Shown here one piece after another: positions 1 through 7,501 of a stretch of DNA of 11,193 nt; position 1 is the stretch's first letter; every line of letters begins with the position of its first letter. Origin of the DNA: Thiobacillus sp. UBA6918 (GTDB taxonomy: Bacteria > Pseudomonadota > Gammaproteobacteria > Burkholderiales > Thiobacillaceae); contig DKAU01000112.1 of the NCBI GenBank assembly GCA_002450925.1, positions 10,405-21,597 on the forward strand. Direction: 5' to 3'. The position numbers were made by a program, and so were the translations under genes. The notes under the pieces are model-generated. The model saw only the letters and a program-made list of their open reading frames with translations. It did not search any database and had not been told where the DNA came from.

Positions 1-395
1 CCTGTCTTGATGCATTTGCCGGCAGCGGCGCACTGGGCTTCGAGTCGGCATCGAGAAATGCCTCCCGCGTGGTGATGCTTGAATCAAACCGCCAGGCCTT
101 TGATGCATTGAAACAGAACCGCGAAGTGCTCAAGGCCGAAAATATTGAGATTTTCCAGACAGAAACTTTGGCCTGGATGCGCACCTGTTCGGAACTGTTC
201 GACGTGATTTTTCTTGATCCGCCATTTGCCGGTGACTTGATGGAAAGCGCTGTGCCACTGGCGATTCACCTGCTCAAGCCGGACGGCTCGCTTTATGTCG
301 AACAGCAAGCCGAGATTCATGCCCCGGATGGGTTTATCATTTACAGACAAGGCAGGGCAGGGAAGTCCCGTTTTGCCTTACTGAGGAGAGCTTGA
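1..395 (+). CDS. rsmD: 16S rRNA (guanine(966)-N2)-methyltransferase RsmD, 3' part
   Basis: The 5' end lies outside the window; the open frame runs from base 3 to the TGA at 393-395, so the internal ATG at 69 is not the true start. The visible part opens with the SAM-binding motif I of Rossmann methyltransferases (DAFAGSGALG, bases 9-38), followed by an acidic residue at the end of the next strand (VVMLESN). The catalytic motif of N2-guanine/N6-adenine methyltransferases appears as DPPF at 216-227. The family methylates the N2 of G966 in 16S rRNA of the assembled small subunit, using SAM, in the cytoplasm. Only one base separates its stop from the coaD start, and rsmD-coaD adjacency is common in proteobacteria, which supports both calls. 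Nothing suggests that the gene is broken; it is truncated only by the window edge. Confidence 0.93.
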   Translation, partial: CLDAFAGSGALGFESASRNASRVVMLESNRQAFDALKQNREVLKAENIEIFQTETLAWMRTCSELFDVIFLDPPFAGDLMESAVPLAIHLLKPDGSLYVEQQAEIHAPDGFIIYRQGRAGKSRFALLRRA

Positions 396-396
396 T

Positions 397-879
397 TTGT
401 TGAGAGCGGTTTACCCCGGCACGTTTGATCCCATTACGCGAGGACATGAAGACCTCGTGCGGCGCGCATCGAAGCTGTTCGATGAAGTCGTCGTCGCCAT
501 TGCGGAAAACCGCAACAAATCGCCCTTTTTTACGCTGGAAGAAAGGGTGGACATGGCGCGCCAGGTGCTGTCGGACATCCCCGGCGTGAGTGTCGAGGGG
601 TTTTCCGGCCTTTTGATTGATTTTGCCGCCCAGCATCAGGCCAACATCGTATTGCGGGGTCTGCGGGCGGTATCGGACTTCGAATATGAGTTTCAGCTTG
701 CCGGCATGAACCGGAACCTCAAGCCCGATATCGAAACCATTTTCATGACCCCGTCGGACCAGTACATGTTCATCTCCTCCAGCATGGTGCGGGAAATTGC
801 CCGCTTGGGCGGAGATGTGGCGGCTTTTGTGAACCCCTTGGTCATGAAGCGATTAAGTGAGAAAATAAGCGGCGGCTAA
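397..879 (+). CDS. coaD: Phosphopantetheine adenylyltransferase (PPAT)
   Basis: CoaD transfers an adenylyl group from ATP to 4'-phosphopantetheine, giving dephospho-CoA, the penultimate step of coenzyme A synthesis. The 160-residue product matches the usual length of about 160. The nucleotidyltransferase signature is seen as PGTFDPITRGHEDL (residues 7-20) with the TxGH motif at 14-17, and the second ATP-binding motif ISSSMVRE at 126-133. The start is TTG at 397; a second TTG follows at 400. I prefer 397 because a good ribosome binding site, GAGGAG at 383-388, lies eight bases upstream, inside the end of rsmD. No ATG is available near the family's N-terminus. The one-base gap to rsmD suggests co-transcription and translational coupling. 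The ferredoxin gene follows 23 bases later and probably shares the transcript. Confidence 0.96.
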   Translation: MLRAVYPGTFDPITRGHEDLVRRASKLFDEVVVAIAENRNKSPFFTLEERVDMARQVLSDIPGVSVEGFSGLLIDFAAQHQANIVLRGLRAVSDFEYEFQLAGMNRNLKPDIETIFMTPSDQYMFISSSMVREIARLGGDVAAFVNPLVMKRLSEKISGG

Positions 880-902
880 TATAACTGTGCAAGGTATCAA
901 AC

Positions 903-1157
903 ATGGCTTTAATGATTACCGACGAGTGCATCAATTGTGATGTCTGTCTTCCGGAATGCCCGAACGAGGCGATCTCGCAGGGAGACGAGATCTATGTGAT
1001 CGACCCCAACAAGTGTACAGAATGCATTGGGCATTTCGATTCGCCGCAATGCCAGGAGGTGTGTCCCGTCGACTGCATACCCAAGAATCCGGACTATGTT
1101 GAGTCCGAAGATGAGTTGATGGAAAAGTACGTTCGTTTAACAGGCAAGGCGGCTTAA
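903..1157 (+). CDS. 2[4Fe-4S] ferredoxin, Allochromatium (Alv/YfhL) type
   Basis: This small electron carrier (84 residues) should hold two [4Fe-4S] clusters. The first cysteine set is C9-X2-C12-X2-C15-X3-C19P. The second is C38-X2-C41-X8-C50-X3-C54P, with an extra cysteine at C58. The eight-residue insertion between the second and third cysteines of the second set, plus the charged C-terminal extension after residue 60, is the mark of the Alv-type ferredoxins (E. coli YfhL, A. vinosum Fd), known for very negative cluster potentials. An AAGG at 891-894 serves as ribosome binding site for the ATG at 903. The gene lies 23 bases after coaD and is followed by a strong terminator, so it is probably the last gene of the rsmD-coaD unit. 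Its redox partner cannot be told from this window. Confidence 0.95.
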   Translation: MALMITDECINCDVCLPECPNEAISQGDEIYVIDPNKCTECIGHFDSPQCQEVCPVDCIPKNPDYVESEDELMEKYVRLTGKAA

Positions 1158-1180
1158 GGGACGGTTAACGACAAGCGACA

Positions 1181-1210
1181 AAAAGCCCGGCATTGCCGGG
1201 CTTTTGTTTT
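1181..1210. terminator. Bidirectional intrinsic terminator between the ferredoxin and dynamin-like genes
   Basis: A perfect 11-bp stem (left arm 1181-1191, right arm 1195-1205) closes a three-base ATT loop. The arms begin with AAAA and end with TTTT, and more T follows on the plus strand at 1207-1211. Read on the minus strand the same element also gives a GC-rich hairpin followed by a T-run. It sits between convergent genes (ferredoxin ending at 1157, dynamin-like gene ending at 1229), so it can stop both transcripts. Confidence 0.9.
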
Positions 1211-1228
1211 TCTAGGAGAGCCGGGTTT

Positions 1229-3217
1229 TCAGGCTCGTTTCTCCAGCATGGCCGATGACTCTTCGTCATCTTCAAGGCTTTCCGAAATGACGCTGTTGAG
1301 TTTTGCCAAATGCTCGATCTGTTCGGTTGTATTGTTCGCGTTGCCATGAAGTTCCTTGATGCGGTCGTCAAGCGTTTCTGTGGCGTCATGGATGCGTTGC
1401 ACGCTTTCAAGCCTGCGTTGCAGATGCATCTGGTGCTCGCGCACCTGGGTTTCCATGGGTGCGATCAAGGCTTTCAGCCAGGCTTCGGTTTCGCGATTGG
1501 CGATCTCATAAACATGGAAGACACGGCTGGCCAGGGTTTCAAAAAACTTTGAGGTCAGGCTGCGCTGGCCTTGGGTCAACATTTGCAGCACAGTGTTGAA
1601 ACGCTCATTGAAAATGTTTTCCAGGCGCTCGATTTCCCTGTAGAAGCGGTCAAGGTTGTGCACTGGCGGATTGACGGAGGGAAGCCCATGTTCGTCGCTG
1701 AACTTCTGATACATGGCAACCATCATGGCCTGTATTTCTTCTACCTGGCGATCAGCCTTGTGTATGTTCCCCTTCATGACAGTAAAGAATGAAGTCATGG
1801 CATCGCGCATTTCCCGGCTGAATCGACTGTTTTCCATGTCGTTTCGGGTTTTGCGTATCTCTCCGTGCATGCGCTGCATTCCAAGATATTTGCGCATTTT
1901 GGTGGCGTGATGGGCAAATATAGTACGCAGTGCCTTGAACTGGCTTAGGCCTTTGTCGAATTGCTGGGTTTCCTGGTTGACCTTGAGCATGATCTGCTCA
2001 ACCACATCCCGGTTCTTTCCTCTCAAGCCTTCAAGCTCGTCGATCTGGTCCTGCATGTTCGCCAGCCGAGCTTCCAGCAGTTCCGTGGTCTTAACAACCA
2101 CATCTTCCATGGCGCCTTTGGTTGAATGCCTTACCAGTTCCTGCTTGCACGGGATCAACTCGGAAGTCAGCGCAGATTCGAGTTCGGGCAATCGGCTCTT
2201 CTCCAGGAGAGAGGCATTGTGCTGAACCTTGCCGACCAGGGCTTTTTGTGCTGAGACCGGATATACCTGTGATTCGGGCAATTCAAGCTGGGCTGCGCTG
2301 GTACGCACCTGCTTGGCGATTTCTGCATTGACCTGCTCTGTGCTTTTCAGGTCGTCCCATAACCCGTCAATCTTGTTAAGCACAACCAGCCTGCCGCGAC
2401 TGGAACTCTGGAGCGGAGCAATATGCTTGCGCCAGATTTCGATGTCGCTTTTGGTGACGCCAGTGTCTGCAGCCAGAATGAAAAGAACGGCATGCGCATT
2501 GGGCAGCAGGTTCAGGGTCAGTTCGGGTTCTGTACCGATGGCGTTAAGACCGGGTGTGTCGAGAATAACCAGGCCCTGCTCGAGAAGCGGGTGAGGAAAA
2601 TTGATCAGTGCGTGGCGCCAACGGGGAATTTCTATGGTCCCATCCCGTTGCAAGGCACGGGCAGTATCTTCATCGTCGGGGTTGATCAGGCCGTATTCGG
2701 TAGCGACTTCTCCGCTTACCTGCAGGGTATCGGACAAACGGGACAGGGCCGCGGTCATTTGCTCAACAGAACTAACGTCAAGGGGAAGTTCGTTCCACTC
2801 AAGCGGGTGACGCTTGAAATCCGAGACCGTGCCTTCGCGTGATTTGGTCTGAATCGGCAACAGCCTGATGGATGGTGGAGTGTTTGCCTCATAGAAGAGC
2901 TCGGTGGGGCACATGGTTGTGCGGCCAGCAGAGGAGGGCAATACCCGTTGACGATAATCAGAAAAGAAAATCGCGTTGATCAGCTCGGACTTGCCGCGAG
3001 AAAACTCCGCGACAAAAGCGACGTTGAGGCGATCTTCTTCCAGACGCTCAAGCAGCTGCTTCAGCTTGAGGTCGGTTTCTGCATCATTTAATTCCTGGGC
3101 GGAAAGCCAGTCGCGCAGTTGACCTATGCGGCTGGAAACTTCATTGCGCCAGTTGCTGTAATGCTCGAATTCGGAAACAAGATTTGTAGACATTTTGTTG
3201 GCTGAAAGCGATTGCAC
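1229..3217 (-). CDS. Dynamin-like GTPase family protein
   Basis: The product is up to 662 residues. The N-terminal half is a dynamin-type G domain: P-loop AEFSRGKSE (residues 70-78), a switch region rich in threonine (SSAGRTTMCPTE, 95-106), DTPG at 220-223, NKID at 281-284 and an SA motif near 322. The rest is long, charged and helical, with likely coiled coils, and I see no clear membrane-spanning segment. Bacterial dynamin-like proteins are large GTPases that oligomerise and usually act on membranes; the role of this one is unknown. The P-loop is unusual: alanine replaces the first glycine of GxxxxGKS, and glutamate follows GKS. The longest frame starts at GTG 3217-3215, but ATG at 3193-3191 (654 residues) is equally plausible; neither has a clear Shine-Dalgarno. 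It lies downstream of mutM on the same strand, 74 bases away. Confidence 0.85.
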   Translation of the reverse strand: MQSLSANKMSTNLVSEFEHYSNWRNEVSSRIGQLRDWLSAQELNDAETDLKLKQLLERLEEDRLNVAFVAEFSRGKSELINAIFFSDYRQRVLPSSAGRTTMCPTELFYEANTPPSIRLLPIQTKSREGTVSDFKRHPLEWNELPLDVSSVEQMTAALSRLSDTLQVSGEVATEYGLINPDDEDTARALQRDGTIEIPRWRHALINFPHPLLEQGLVILDTPGLNAIGTEPELTLNLLPNAHAVLFILAADTGVTKSDIEIWRKHIAPLQSSSRGRLVVLNKIDGLWDDLKSTEQVNAEIAKQVRTSAAQLELPESQVYPVSAQKALVGKVQHNASLLEKSRLPELESALTSELIPCKQELVRHSTKGAMEDVVVKTTELLEARLANMQDQIDELEGLRGKNRDVVEQIMLKVNQETQQFDKGLSQFKALRTIFAHHATKMRKYLGMQRMHGEIRKTRNDMENSRFSREMRDAMTSFFTVMKGNIHKADRQVEEIQAMMVAMYQKFSDEHGLPSVNPPVHNLDRFYREIERLENIFNERFNTVLQMLTQGQRSLTSKFFETLASRVFHVYEIANRETEAWLKALIAPMETQVREHQMHLQRRLESVQRIHDATETLDDRIKELHGNANNTTEQIEHLAKLNSVISESLEDDEESSAMLEKRA

Positions 3218-3249
3218 CGTAACGGAAATAGATAACGGCTTACCGGGCG

Positions 3250-3279
3250 ATTATCTTAAGAGCGCCAAGGGTGGTACAA
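3250..3279 (-). promoter_or_regulatory. Candidate sigma70 promoter for the dynamin-like gene
   Basis: On the minus strand a TTGTAC element (3279-3274) is separated by 18 bases from GATAAT (3255-3250), which matches five of six bases of the -10 consensus. The -35 matches only three of six. It lies in the 74-base gap after mutM and would start transcription about 25 bases before the GTG start. It is a match by eye only; read-through from mutM is an equally good explanation. Confidence 0.3.
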
Positions 3280-3291
3280 AAGAGTGAGGAA

Positions 3292-4104
3292 CTACTTCTG
3301 GCAGATAGGGCAGTAATACGTGGAACGCTGCCCGACCACCATTTTCTTGATGGGGGTGCCACACACCTTGCAGGGCAAACCGGCCCGGTCATACACCTTG
3401 GTATGCAACTGGAAATAACCCAGTTCCCCGTCGGTGGCGACATAGTCCCGCAGAGAACTGCCCCCCGCCTTGATAGCGTTTTCCAGTGTCTGCTTGATTG
3501 AGGCGGCCAGTTTTTCGCATTCCGCCCGGGTTAGGCGCCCTGCTGCCCGGCCCGGCCGGATTCCTCCCGAGAACAGGGACTCTGAAGCATAAATATTGCC
3601 CACCCCCACGACCACACGGCTATCCATGATCAGGTTTTTGACGGATGTCTTGCGGCCACGGCTGGCTTGATGGAGGTAATTTCCGTCGAATTCGTCTGTT
3701 AACGGTTCGGGCCCGAGATGGGAAAGAAGGGGGTGGTCATCAAGGTTGTCTGTAATAAGAACGGCACCAAAACGTCGAGGGTCCCGCATCCGAAGAACCT
3801 TACCGCCTTCAAACAGCCAGTCAACATGGTCATGCACCGCAGGCGGCTCGTCTTTTGCGGCAAAGCGCAAGCTTCCTGACATGCCCAAGTGCACGATCTG
3901 GAATATCTTGCCGAAATCAAAAAGCAGGTATTTTCCGCGTCGTTTGATGCCCAGTAGTTTTTTTTCCGCGAGTCGAGAGTTGATGTCTAGGGGAATTGTC
4001 CAACGCAATCGAGCATTGCGGACCTCGACTTTTTGCAGCACTTTTCCCTTCAGGCGTGGTTCGAGTCCGCGTCGTGTGGTTTCAACTTCCGGCAGTTCGG
4101 GCAT
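3292..4104 (-). CDS. mutM: Formamidopyrimidine-DNA glycosylase (Fpg/MutM)
   Basis: MutM removes 8-oxoguanine and formamidopyrimidines from DNA and cuts the strand by beta,delta-elimination. The frame is open upstream to 4197, but the enzyme must begin MPELPEVE, because the exposed proline after Met removal is the catalytic nucleophile; this fixes the ATG at 4104-4102 and gives 270 residues (E. coli 269). Visible residues are P2 and E3, lysine 58 in GIKRRGKY, the HLGMSG segment near 73-78, GVGNIYASE in the helix-two-turn-helix region, and a C-terminal zinc finger with C245-X2-C248-X16-C265-X2-C268. Arginine 260, in GQRSTYYC, is the DNA-contacting arginine of the finger. All key residues are present. 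No good ribosome binding site is seen. The gene is divergent from the TPR lipoprotein gene and precedes the dynamin-like gene. Confidence 0.96.
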   Translation of the reverse strand: MPELPEVETTRRGLEPRLKGKVLQKVEVRNARLRWTIPLDINSRLAEKKLLGIKRRGKYLLFDFGKIFQIVHLGMSGSLRFAAKDEPPAVHDHVDWLFEGGKVLRMRDPRRFGAVLITDNLDDHPLLSHLGPEPLTDEFDGNYLHQASRGRKTSVKNLIMDSRVVVGVGNIYASESLFSGGIRPGRAAGRLTRAECEKLAASIKQTLENAIKAGGSSLRDYVATDGELGYFQLHTKVYDRAGLPCKVCGTPIKKMVVGQRSTYYCPICQK

Positions 4105-4232
4105 TAGACGAGAATTTCTTGCATTTAAGAGGGAGTAAAATATACCCGTGAATGGTTTCGTGGGCTCTTTGCAGTTTGAAGTGGCCTTTGTTTGCAAATG
4201 GCGAGTGATGTACGTCAGTCATTCTTGAACGG

Positions 4233-4261
4233 TTGTATGCTTCAGGATTCATGCCTCTAAT
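4233..4261 (+). promoter_or_regulatory. Candidate sigma70 promoter for the TPR-lolB-ispE-tRNA unit
   Basis: TTGTAT (4233-4238) and TCTAAT (4256-4261) are 17 bases apart. The -10 matches five of six consensus bases and the -35 three of six. It lies in the 225-base divergent region between mutM and the TPR gene and would give a leader of about 60 bases. I see no equally good match for mutM on the other strand. This is a match by eye and other sites in the region could serve. Confidence 0.3.
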
Positions 4262-4329
4262 TAAGACATTCAGGGAACGTCCGGGGCTAAAATGATTCCA
4301 ATGATGAGTCTTGTATTTTTGGGAAAACC

Positions 4330-6072
4330 ATGTCGCGATTGAATTTTCTTCCCTTGCTGGCGATTCTGGTGTTTTACGGCTGCGCACAACAGCAGGTTAC
4401 CGCCTCAACCGAGAAAAAAGAGCCCGTACCTCAAAAAGCCGCCAAGCATGAGAAAAACATGGCGGCCAAGGAGGAAGCCCGTCTCCCCTCCGTAGTTCTT
4501 ACGGATGATCTCTTGTTCCAGTTCCTGGTTTCGGAAATCGCCGGTCAGCGAGGCATGTTGAATCTGGCCAAGGAAGGCTATCTGGATCTGGCGAGAAAGA
4601 CGCGGGATCCGCGGGTGGTAAAGCGCGCGGCTGAAATTGCACTTTACAGCCGAGATCAGGAGGCTGCGCTGGAAATCAGCCGGTTGTGGCTGGAACTCGA
4701 GCCGGATTCCGGCCGTGCACTGCAAACTCTGGTTGTCATGCTGATTGCGCATGGCCAGGTTCAGGAGGCAGCGCCTTATCTGGAAAAGATGCTTGCCAAC
4801 GGTGAAGCGGATGATACGTTCATGCAACTGCCTGCGCTTTTTGCAAAAACCCGTGACGCGCAGTCTGTGCTCAAGGTTGTAGGTGAACTGGCCAAAAAAT
4901 ACCCAAGCATGCCCGAAGCCCAATATGCCCTGGCCCATGCCGCACTGCAGGCAGGCCATGCGGATGAGGCGCTACAGGCCCTGAAACAGGCCGACAAGGT
5001 GCAACCCGGCTGGGAGCCTGCCGCGCTTCTGCGGGCCCAGGTGTTGGCGAAATCATCCCGTAACGACGCTCTGGCTTTCCTCAAGGGTTTTGCCAAAACC
5101 TATCCCCAAGCTCAGGATGTGCGTCTTGCTTATGCGCGTATGCTGGTGAGCGCCAATCAGTTTGATGAGGCCCATGCCCAGTTTGTTCAGCTTGCCGGAG
5201 AGTTGCCCGAAAGTTCCGAAATTGCCATGGCGACAGGTTTGCTGTCGCTGCAAATGGGGAAGACGGATGAAGCGGAAAAGTACCTGAGCCGTACGCTGGA
5301 TCTGGGGCAGGAAGATGGCGGAATTGTGCGCTACTACCTGGGGCAGGTCGCGGAAGATCGTAAAGAGTTTGATCTCGCCAGAAATCGTTATCTCGCGATC
5401 ACGAGCGGCGAATATCTGGTGGCCTCGCGCACACGCCTTGCTTCGATGCTGGCCCGCCAGGGAAAAACCGATGAAGCACGAGCCGTGCTCAAGGAAGTTA
5501 CCCCGTCCAATGATGTGCAAATGGTTCAGCTTGTCCAGGCTGAGGCCGACCTGTTGCGTGAGGCGAGGGATTTTGAAGCCGTTTATGTCCTCCTGGACAA
5601 GGCAGTCAAGGCCCGGCCCGATCACGTTGATCTGCTTTACGATCGGGCCATGGCCGCGGAAAAGCTGAACAAGCTTGATGTAGTGGAAGCGGATCTGCGC
5701 AAGGTCATCAAGCTCAAGCCGGATTACGCGCATGCCTACAATGCACTGGGGTACACCCTCATCGAGAAAACCAATCGGTTGGGAGAGGCCGCAGATCTTC
5801 TCGACAAGGCAATCTCCTTGTCCCCGGAAGACGCCTATGTTCTGGATAGCCTGGGCTGGCTGCATTACCGCAAAGGCAATCTCGACAAGGCCCGAGAGTT
5901 TCTCGAGCGCGCATGGCGTATCCGCCAGGACCCTGAAATTGCTGCACACCTGGGGGAGGTGCTGTGGATGAAGGGTAGCCGAGAGGAAGCTTCGAGGTTA
6001 TGGCAGTCATCACTGCAAAACAATCCAAAAAACGAGGCTCTGCTCGAGATTCTGAAAAAATTCAAACCTTGA
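4330..6072 (+). CDS. TPR-repeat lipoprotein
   Basis: The 580-residue product has a short N-terminus, a hydrophobic stretch (residues 6-16) and a lipobox VFYGC ending at C18, so it is probably a lipoprotein. Alanine at +2, rather than aspartate, predicts sorting to the outer membrane. A charged, lysine-rich linker (about 25-50) leads into an almost wholly helical body of TPR-type repeats. The clearest are at about 195-228, 432-465, 466-499 and 500-533 (the last two with the NALGYTL and DSLGWLH patterns). TPR arrays mediate protein contacts; no catalytic domain is seen and the exact role is unknown. The gene is the first of the run leading to lolB and ispE, with 28 bases to lolB. Its ribosome binding site is weak (GGGA at 4321-4324). 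TPR proteins at this spot beside lolB are, to my knowledge, common in betaproteobacteria. Confidence 0.88.
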   Translation: MSRLNFLPLLAILVFYGCAQQQVTASTEKKEPVPQKAAKHEKNMAAKEEARLPSVVLTDDLLFQFLVSEIAGQRGMLNLAKEGYLDLARKTRDPRVVKRAAEIALYSRDQEAALEISRLWLELEPDSGRALQTLVVMLIAHGQVQEAAPYLEKMLANGEADDTFMQLPALFAKTRDAQSVLKVVGELAKKYPSMPEAQYALAHAALQAGHADEALQALKQADKVQPGWEPAALLRAQVLAKSSRNDALAFLKGFAKTYPQAQDVRLAYARMLVSANQFDEAHAQFVQLAGELPESSEIAMATGLLSLQMGKTDEAEKYLSRTLDLGQEDGGIVRYYLGQVAEDRKEFDLARNRYLAITSGEYLVASRTRLASMLARQGKTDEARAVLKEVTPSNDVQMVQLVQAEADLLREARDFEAVYVLLDKAVKARPDHVDLLYDRAMAAEKLNKLDVVEADLRKVIKLKPDYAHAYNALGYTLIEKTNRLGEAADLLDKAISLSPEDAYVLDSLGWLHYRKGNLDKAREFLERAWRIRQDPEIAAHLGEVLWMKGSREEASRLWQSSLQNNPKNEALLEILKKFKP

Positions 6073-6100
6073 GCTGGGCGGCGATCCGATAGTCACCCTT

Positions 6101-6670
6101 GTGTTTTTCATGCGCCGAATCTTCTTTGCCATGCTGTTATTGCTCCATGGCTGCGCCAGCGTACAGCTGACAGCGCCTGCCCGGACGGTGGCTCCTGTCG
6201 CTGTCCCCTTGCTGCATTCTTTTTCACTCCAGGGAAGGGTGTCGGTAAAGTACGATGAACAGTCCATGTCGGGGCAGATAAGCTGGCAGGCGACAACTGA
6301 CAGTGATGAAGTTCTGTTGTCTTCGCCCTTGGGCCAAGGGCTGGCCAGCATCAACAGGAACTCGCTCGGCGTAACTTTGGAACGTCCGGGAGAGCCCGTG
6401 ATGGCGGCCGATGATGTCGAGTCGCTGACCCAGAAAGTTTTGGGGTTTCGCTTGCCGCTGTCGGGGTTGCGATACTGGATTCAGGCCAAAACAGATCCTT
6501 CCAGCCCGGGGGAGGTTCGAACCAATTCGGACGGTGCTGTGGAACAGATTACCCAGGACGGCTGGAAAATTGACTATCTGCAATACAGCGAAAACCGGCC
6601 ACGAAAGATTCATGTGACCCGGCAGGGCCTTGAAATCAGGCTCGTGGTTGATGCATGGCAAACGAACTGA
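6101..6670 (+). CDS. lolB: Outer-membrane lipoprotein receptor LolB
   Basis: LolB receives lipoproteins from the periplasmic carrier LolA and inserts them into the outer membrane; it is itself a lipoprotein. The product has 189 residues from GTG 6101, or 186 from ATG 6110; the latter gives a more usual signal peptide (MRRIFF...), and no Shine-Dalgarno decides between them. The signal peptide ends in LLHGC, with C18 (GTG numbering) as the lipidated residue; histidine at -2 is atypical for a lipobox. The mature part has the family pattern: FSLQGRVSV, then GQISW, and DEVLLSSPLGQGLASI, the half-barrel that binds acyl chains. It ends in a short RLVVDAW strand. Length is a little under E. coli LolB (207). 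The 3' end overlaps ispE by 16 bases, in line with co-transcription and coupling. Confidence 0.92.
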   Translation: MFFMRRIFFAMLLLLHGCASVQLTAPARTVAPVAVPLLHSFSLQGRVSVKYDEQSMSGQISWQATTDSDEVLLSSPLGQGLASINRNSLGVTLERPGEPVMAADDVESLTQKVLGFRLPLSGLRYWIQAKTDPSSPGEVRTNSDGAVEQITQDGWKIDYLQYSENRPRKIHVTRQGLEIRLVVDAWQTN

Positions 6671-7497
6671 AACCCTTTTCGGCCCCGGCCAAGCTCAATC
6701 TTTTCCTGCATGTGACGGGGCGTCGAGCAGATGGCTATCACCTGCTGCAATCGGTTTTTCGCTTCATCGATTATGGCGATACGGTCTGGATAGCCGTGCG
6801 CGAAGACGGTTTGATTCGCCGGTTGGAGGATATCCCCGGCGTGCCTGAAGAACGGGATCTCACGATTCGAGCTGCCCGATTGTTGAAAGAAGCCACAGGA
6901 TGCGGATTGGGCGCTGATATCCGTCTGGATAAGCAGCTTCCCATGGGGGGCGGGTTGGGCGGAGGTTCCTCGGATGCCGCTACAGTGTTGCTGGCCCTCA
7001 ATCGCATGTGGAAGCTTGATTTGAACAGGCAGAGATTGCAGGAACTTGCCCTACGGCTGGGTGCGGATGTGCCTGTTTTTGTTTTCGGTCAAACTGCCTT
7101 TGCCGAAGGGGTGGGCGACATCCTCAAGCCGATCGCACTGCCAGTGGCCTGGTATGTGGTTCTTGTTCCACCCATAGGGGTGTCAACAGCTGATGTCTTT
7201 GCCGCGCCGGAATTGACACGAAACACCGCTCCCCTCAAAATAGCGGACTTTCTTTCTGGCGCCGGGCGTAATGATCTGCAACCGGTGGTGGAAACGCGAT
7301 ATCCAGAGGTGGCGCGGCACTTGGCCTGGCTTGGGAAGTTTGGCGATGCGCGCATGACGGGTTCCGGGGCGTGTGTTTTTCTGGCGATGCCGGATGAAAT
7401 TCAAGCCCAAGCCGTTTTGCGGAAGTTGCCTCCGGATATGCATGGTTTTGTTGCTCGCGGATTGGACAGGCATCCCCTGTTTGATTTTGCGAGCTGA
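6655..7497 (+). CDS. ispE: 4-diphosphocytidyl-2-C-methyl-D-erythritol kinase
   Basis: IspE phosphorylates the 2-hydroxyl of CDP-ME with ATP, the fourth step of the MEP (non-mevalonate) isoprenoid pathway. The 280-residue length fits the family (E. coli 283). It is a GHMP kinase: motif 1 PAKLNLFLHVTGRRADGYH (11-29, with the lysine at 13 that corresponds to the catalytic Lys10 of E. coli), the ATP-binding glycine loop PMGGGLGGGSSDAA (96-109), the catalytic aspartate in GADVP (D138), and motif 3 TGSGACVF (235-242). All are intact. The ATG at 6655 lies inside the end of lolB, in another frame, with a 16-base overlap. The stop at 7495-7497 is only four bases before tRNA-Gln, so the tRNA sits on the 3' end of the ispE message unless a promoter lies inside ispE. 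Confidence 0.97.
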   Translation: MANELKPFSAPAKLNLFLHVTGRRADGYHLLQSVFRFIDYGDTVWIAVREDGLIRRLEDIPGVPEERDLTIRAARLLKEATGCGLGADIRLDKQLPMGGGLGGGSSDAATVLLALNRMWKLDLNRQRLQELALRLGADVPVFVFGQTAFAEGVGDILKPIALPVAWYVVLVPPIGVSTADVFAAPELTRNTAPLKIADFLSGAGRNDLQPVVETRYPEVARHLAWLGKFGDARMTGSGACVFLAMPDEIQAQAVLRKLPPDMHGFVARGLDRHPLFDFAS

Positions 7498-7501
7498 CCG
7501 C

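Noticed and set aside
4105..4197. A 31-residue N-terminal extension of MutM in the open frame
   Set aside because: The enzyme needs proline directly after the initiator Met, so the start must be at 4104.
5053..5949. A 298-residue minus-strand open frame inside the TPR gene
   Set aside because: It is wholly antisense to clear TPR repeats and shows no recognisable motif; long antisense frames are common in GC-rich coding DNA.
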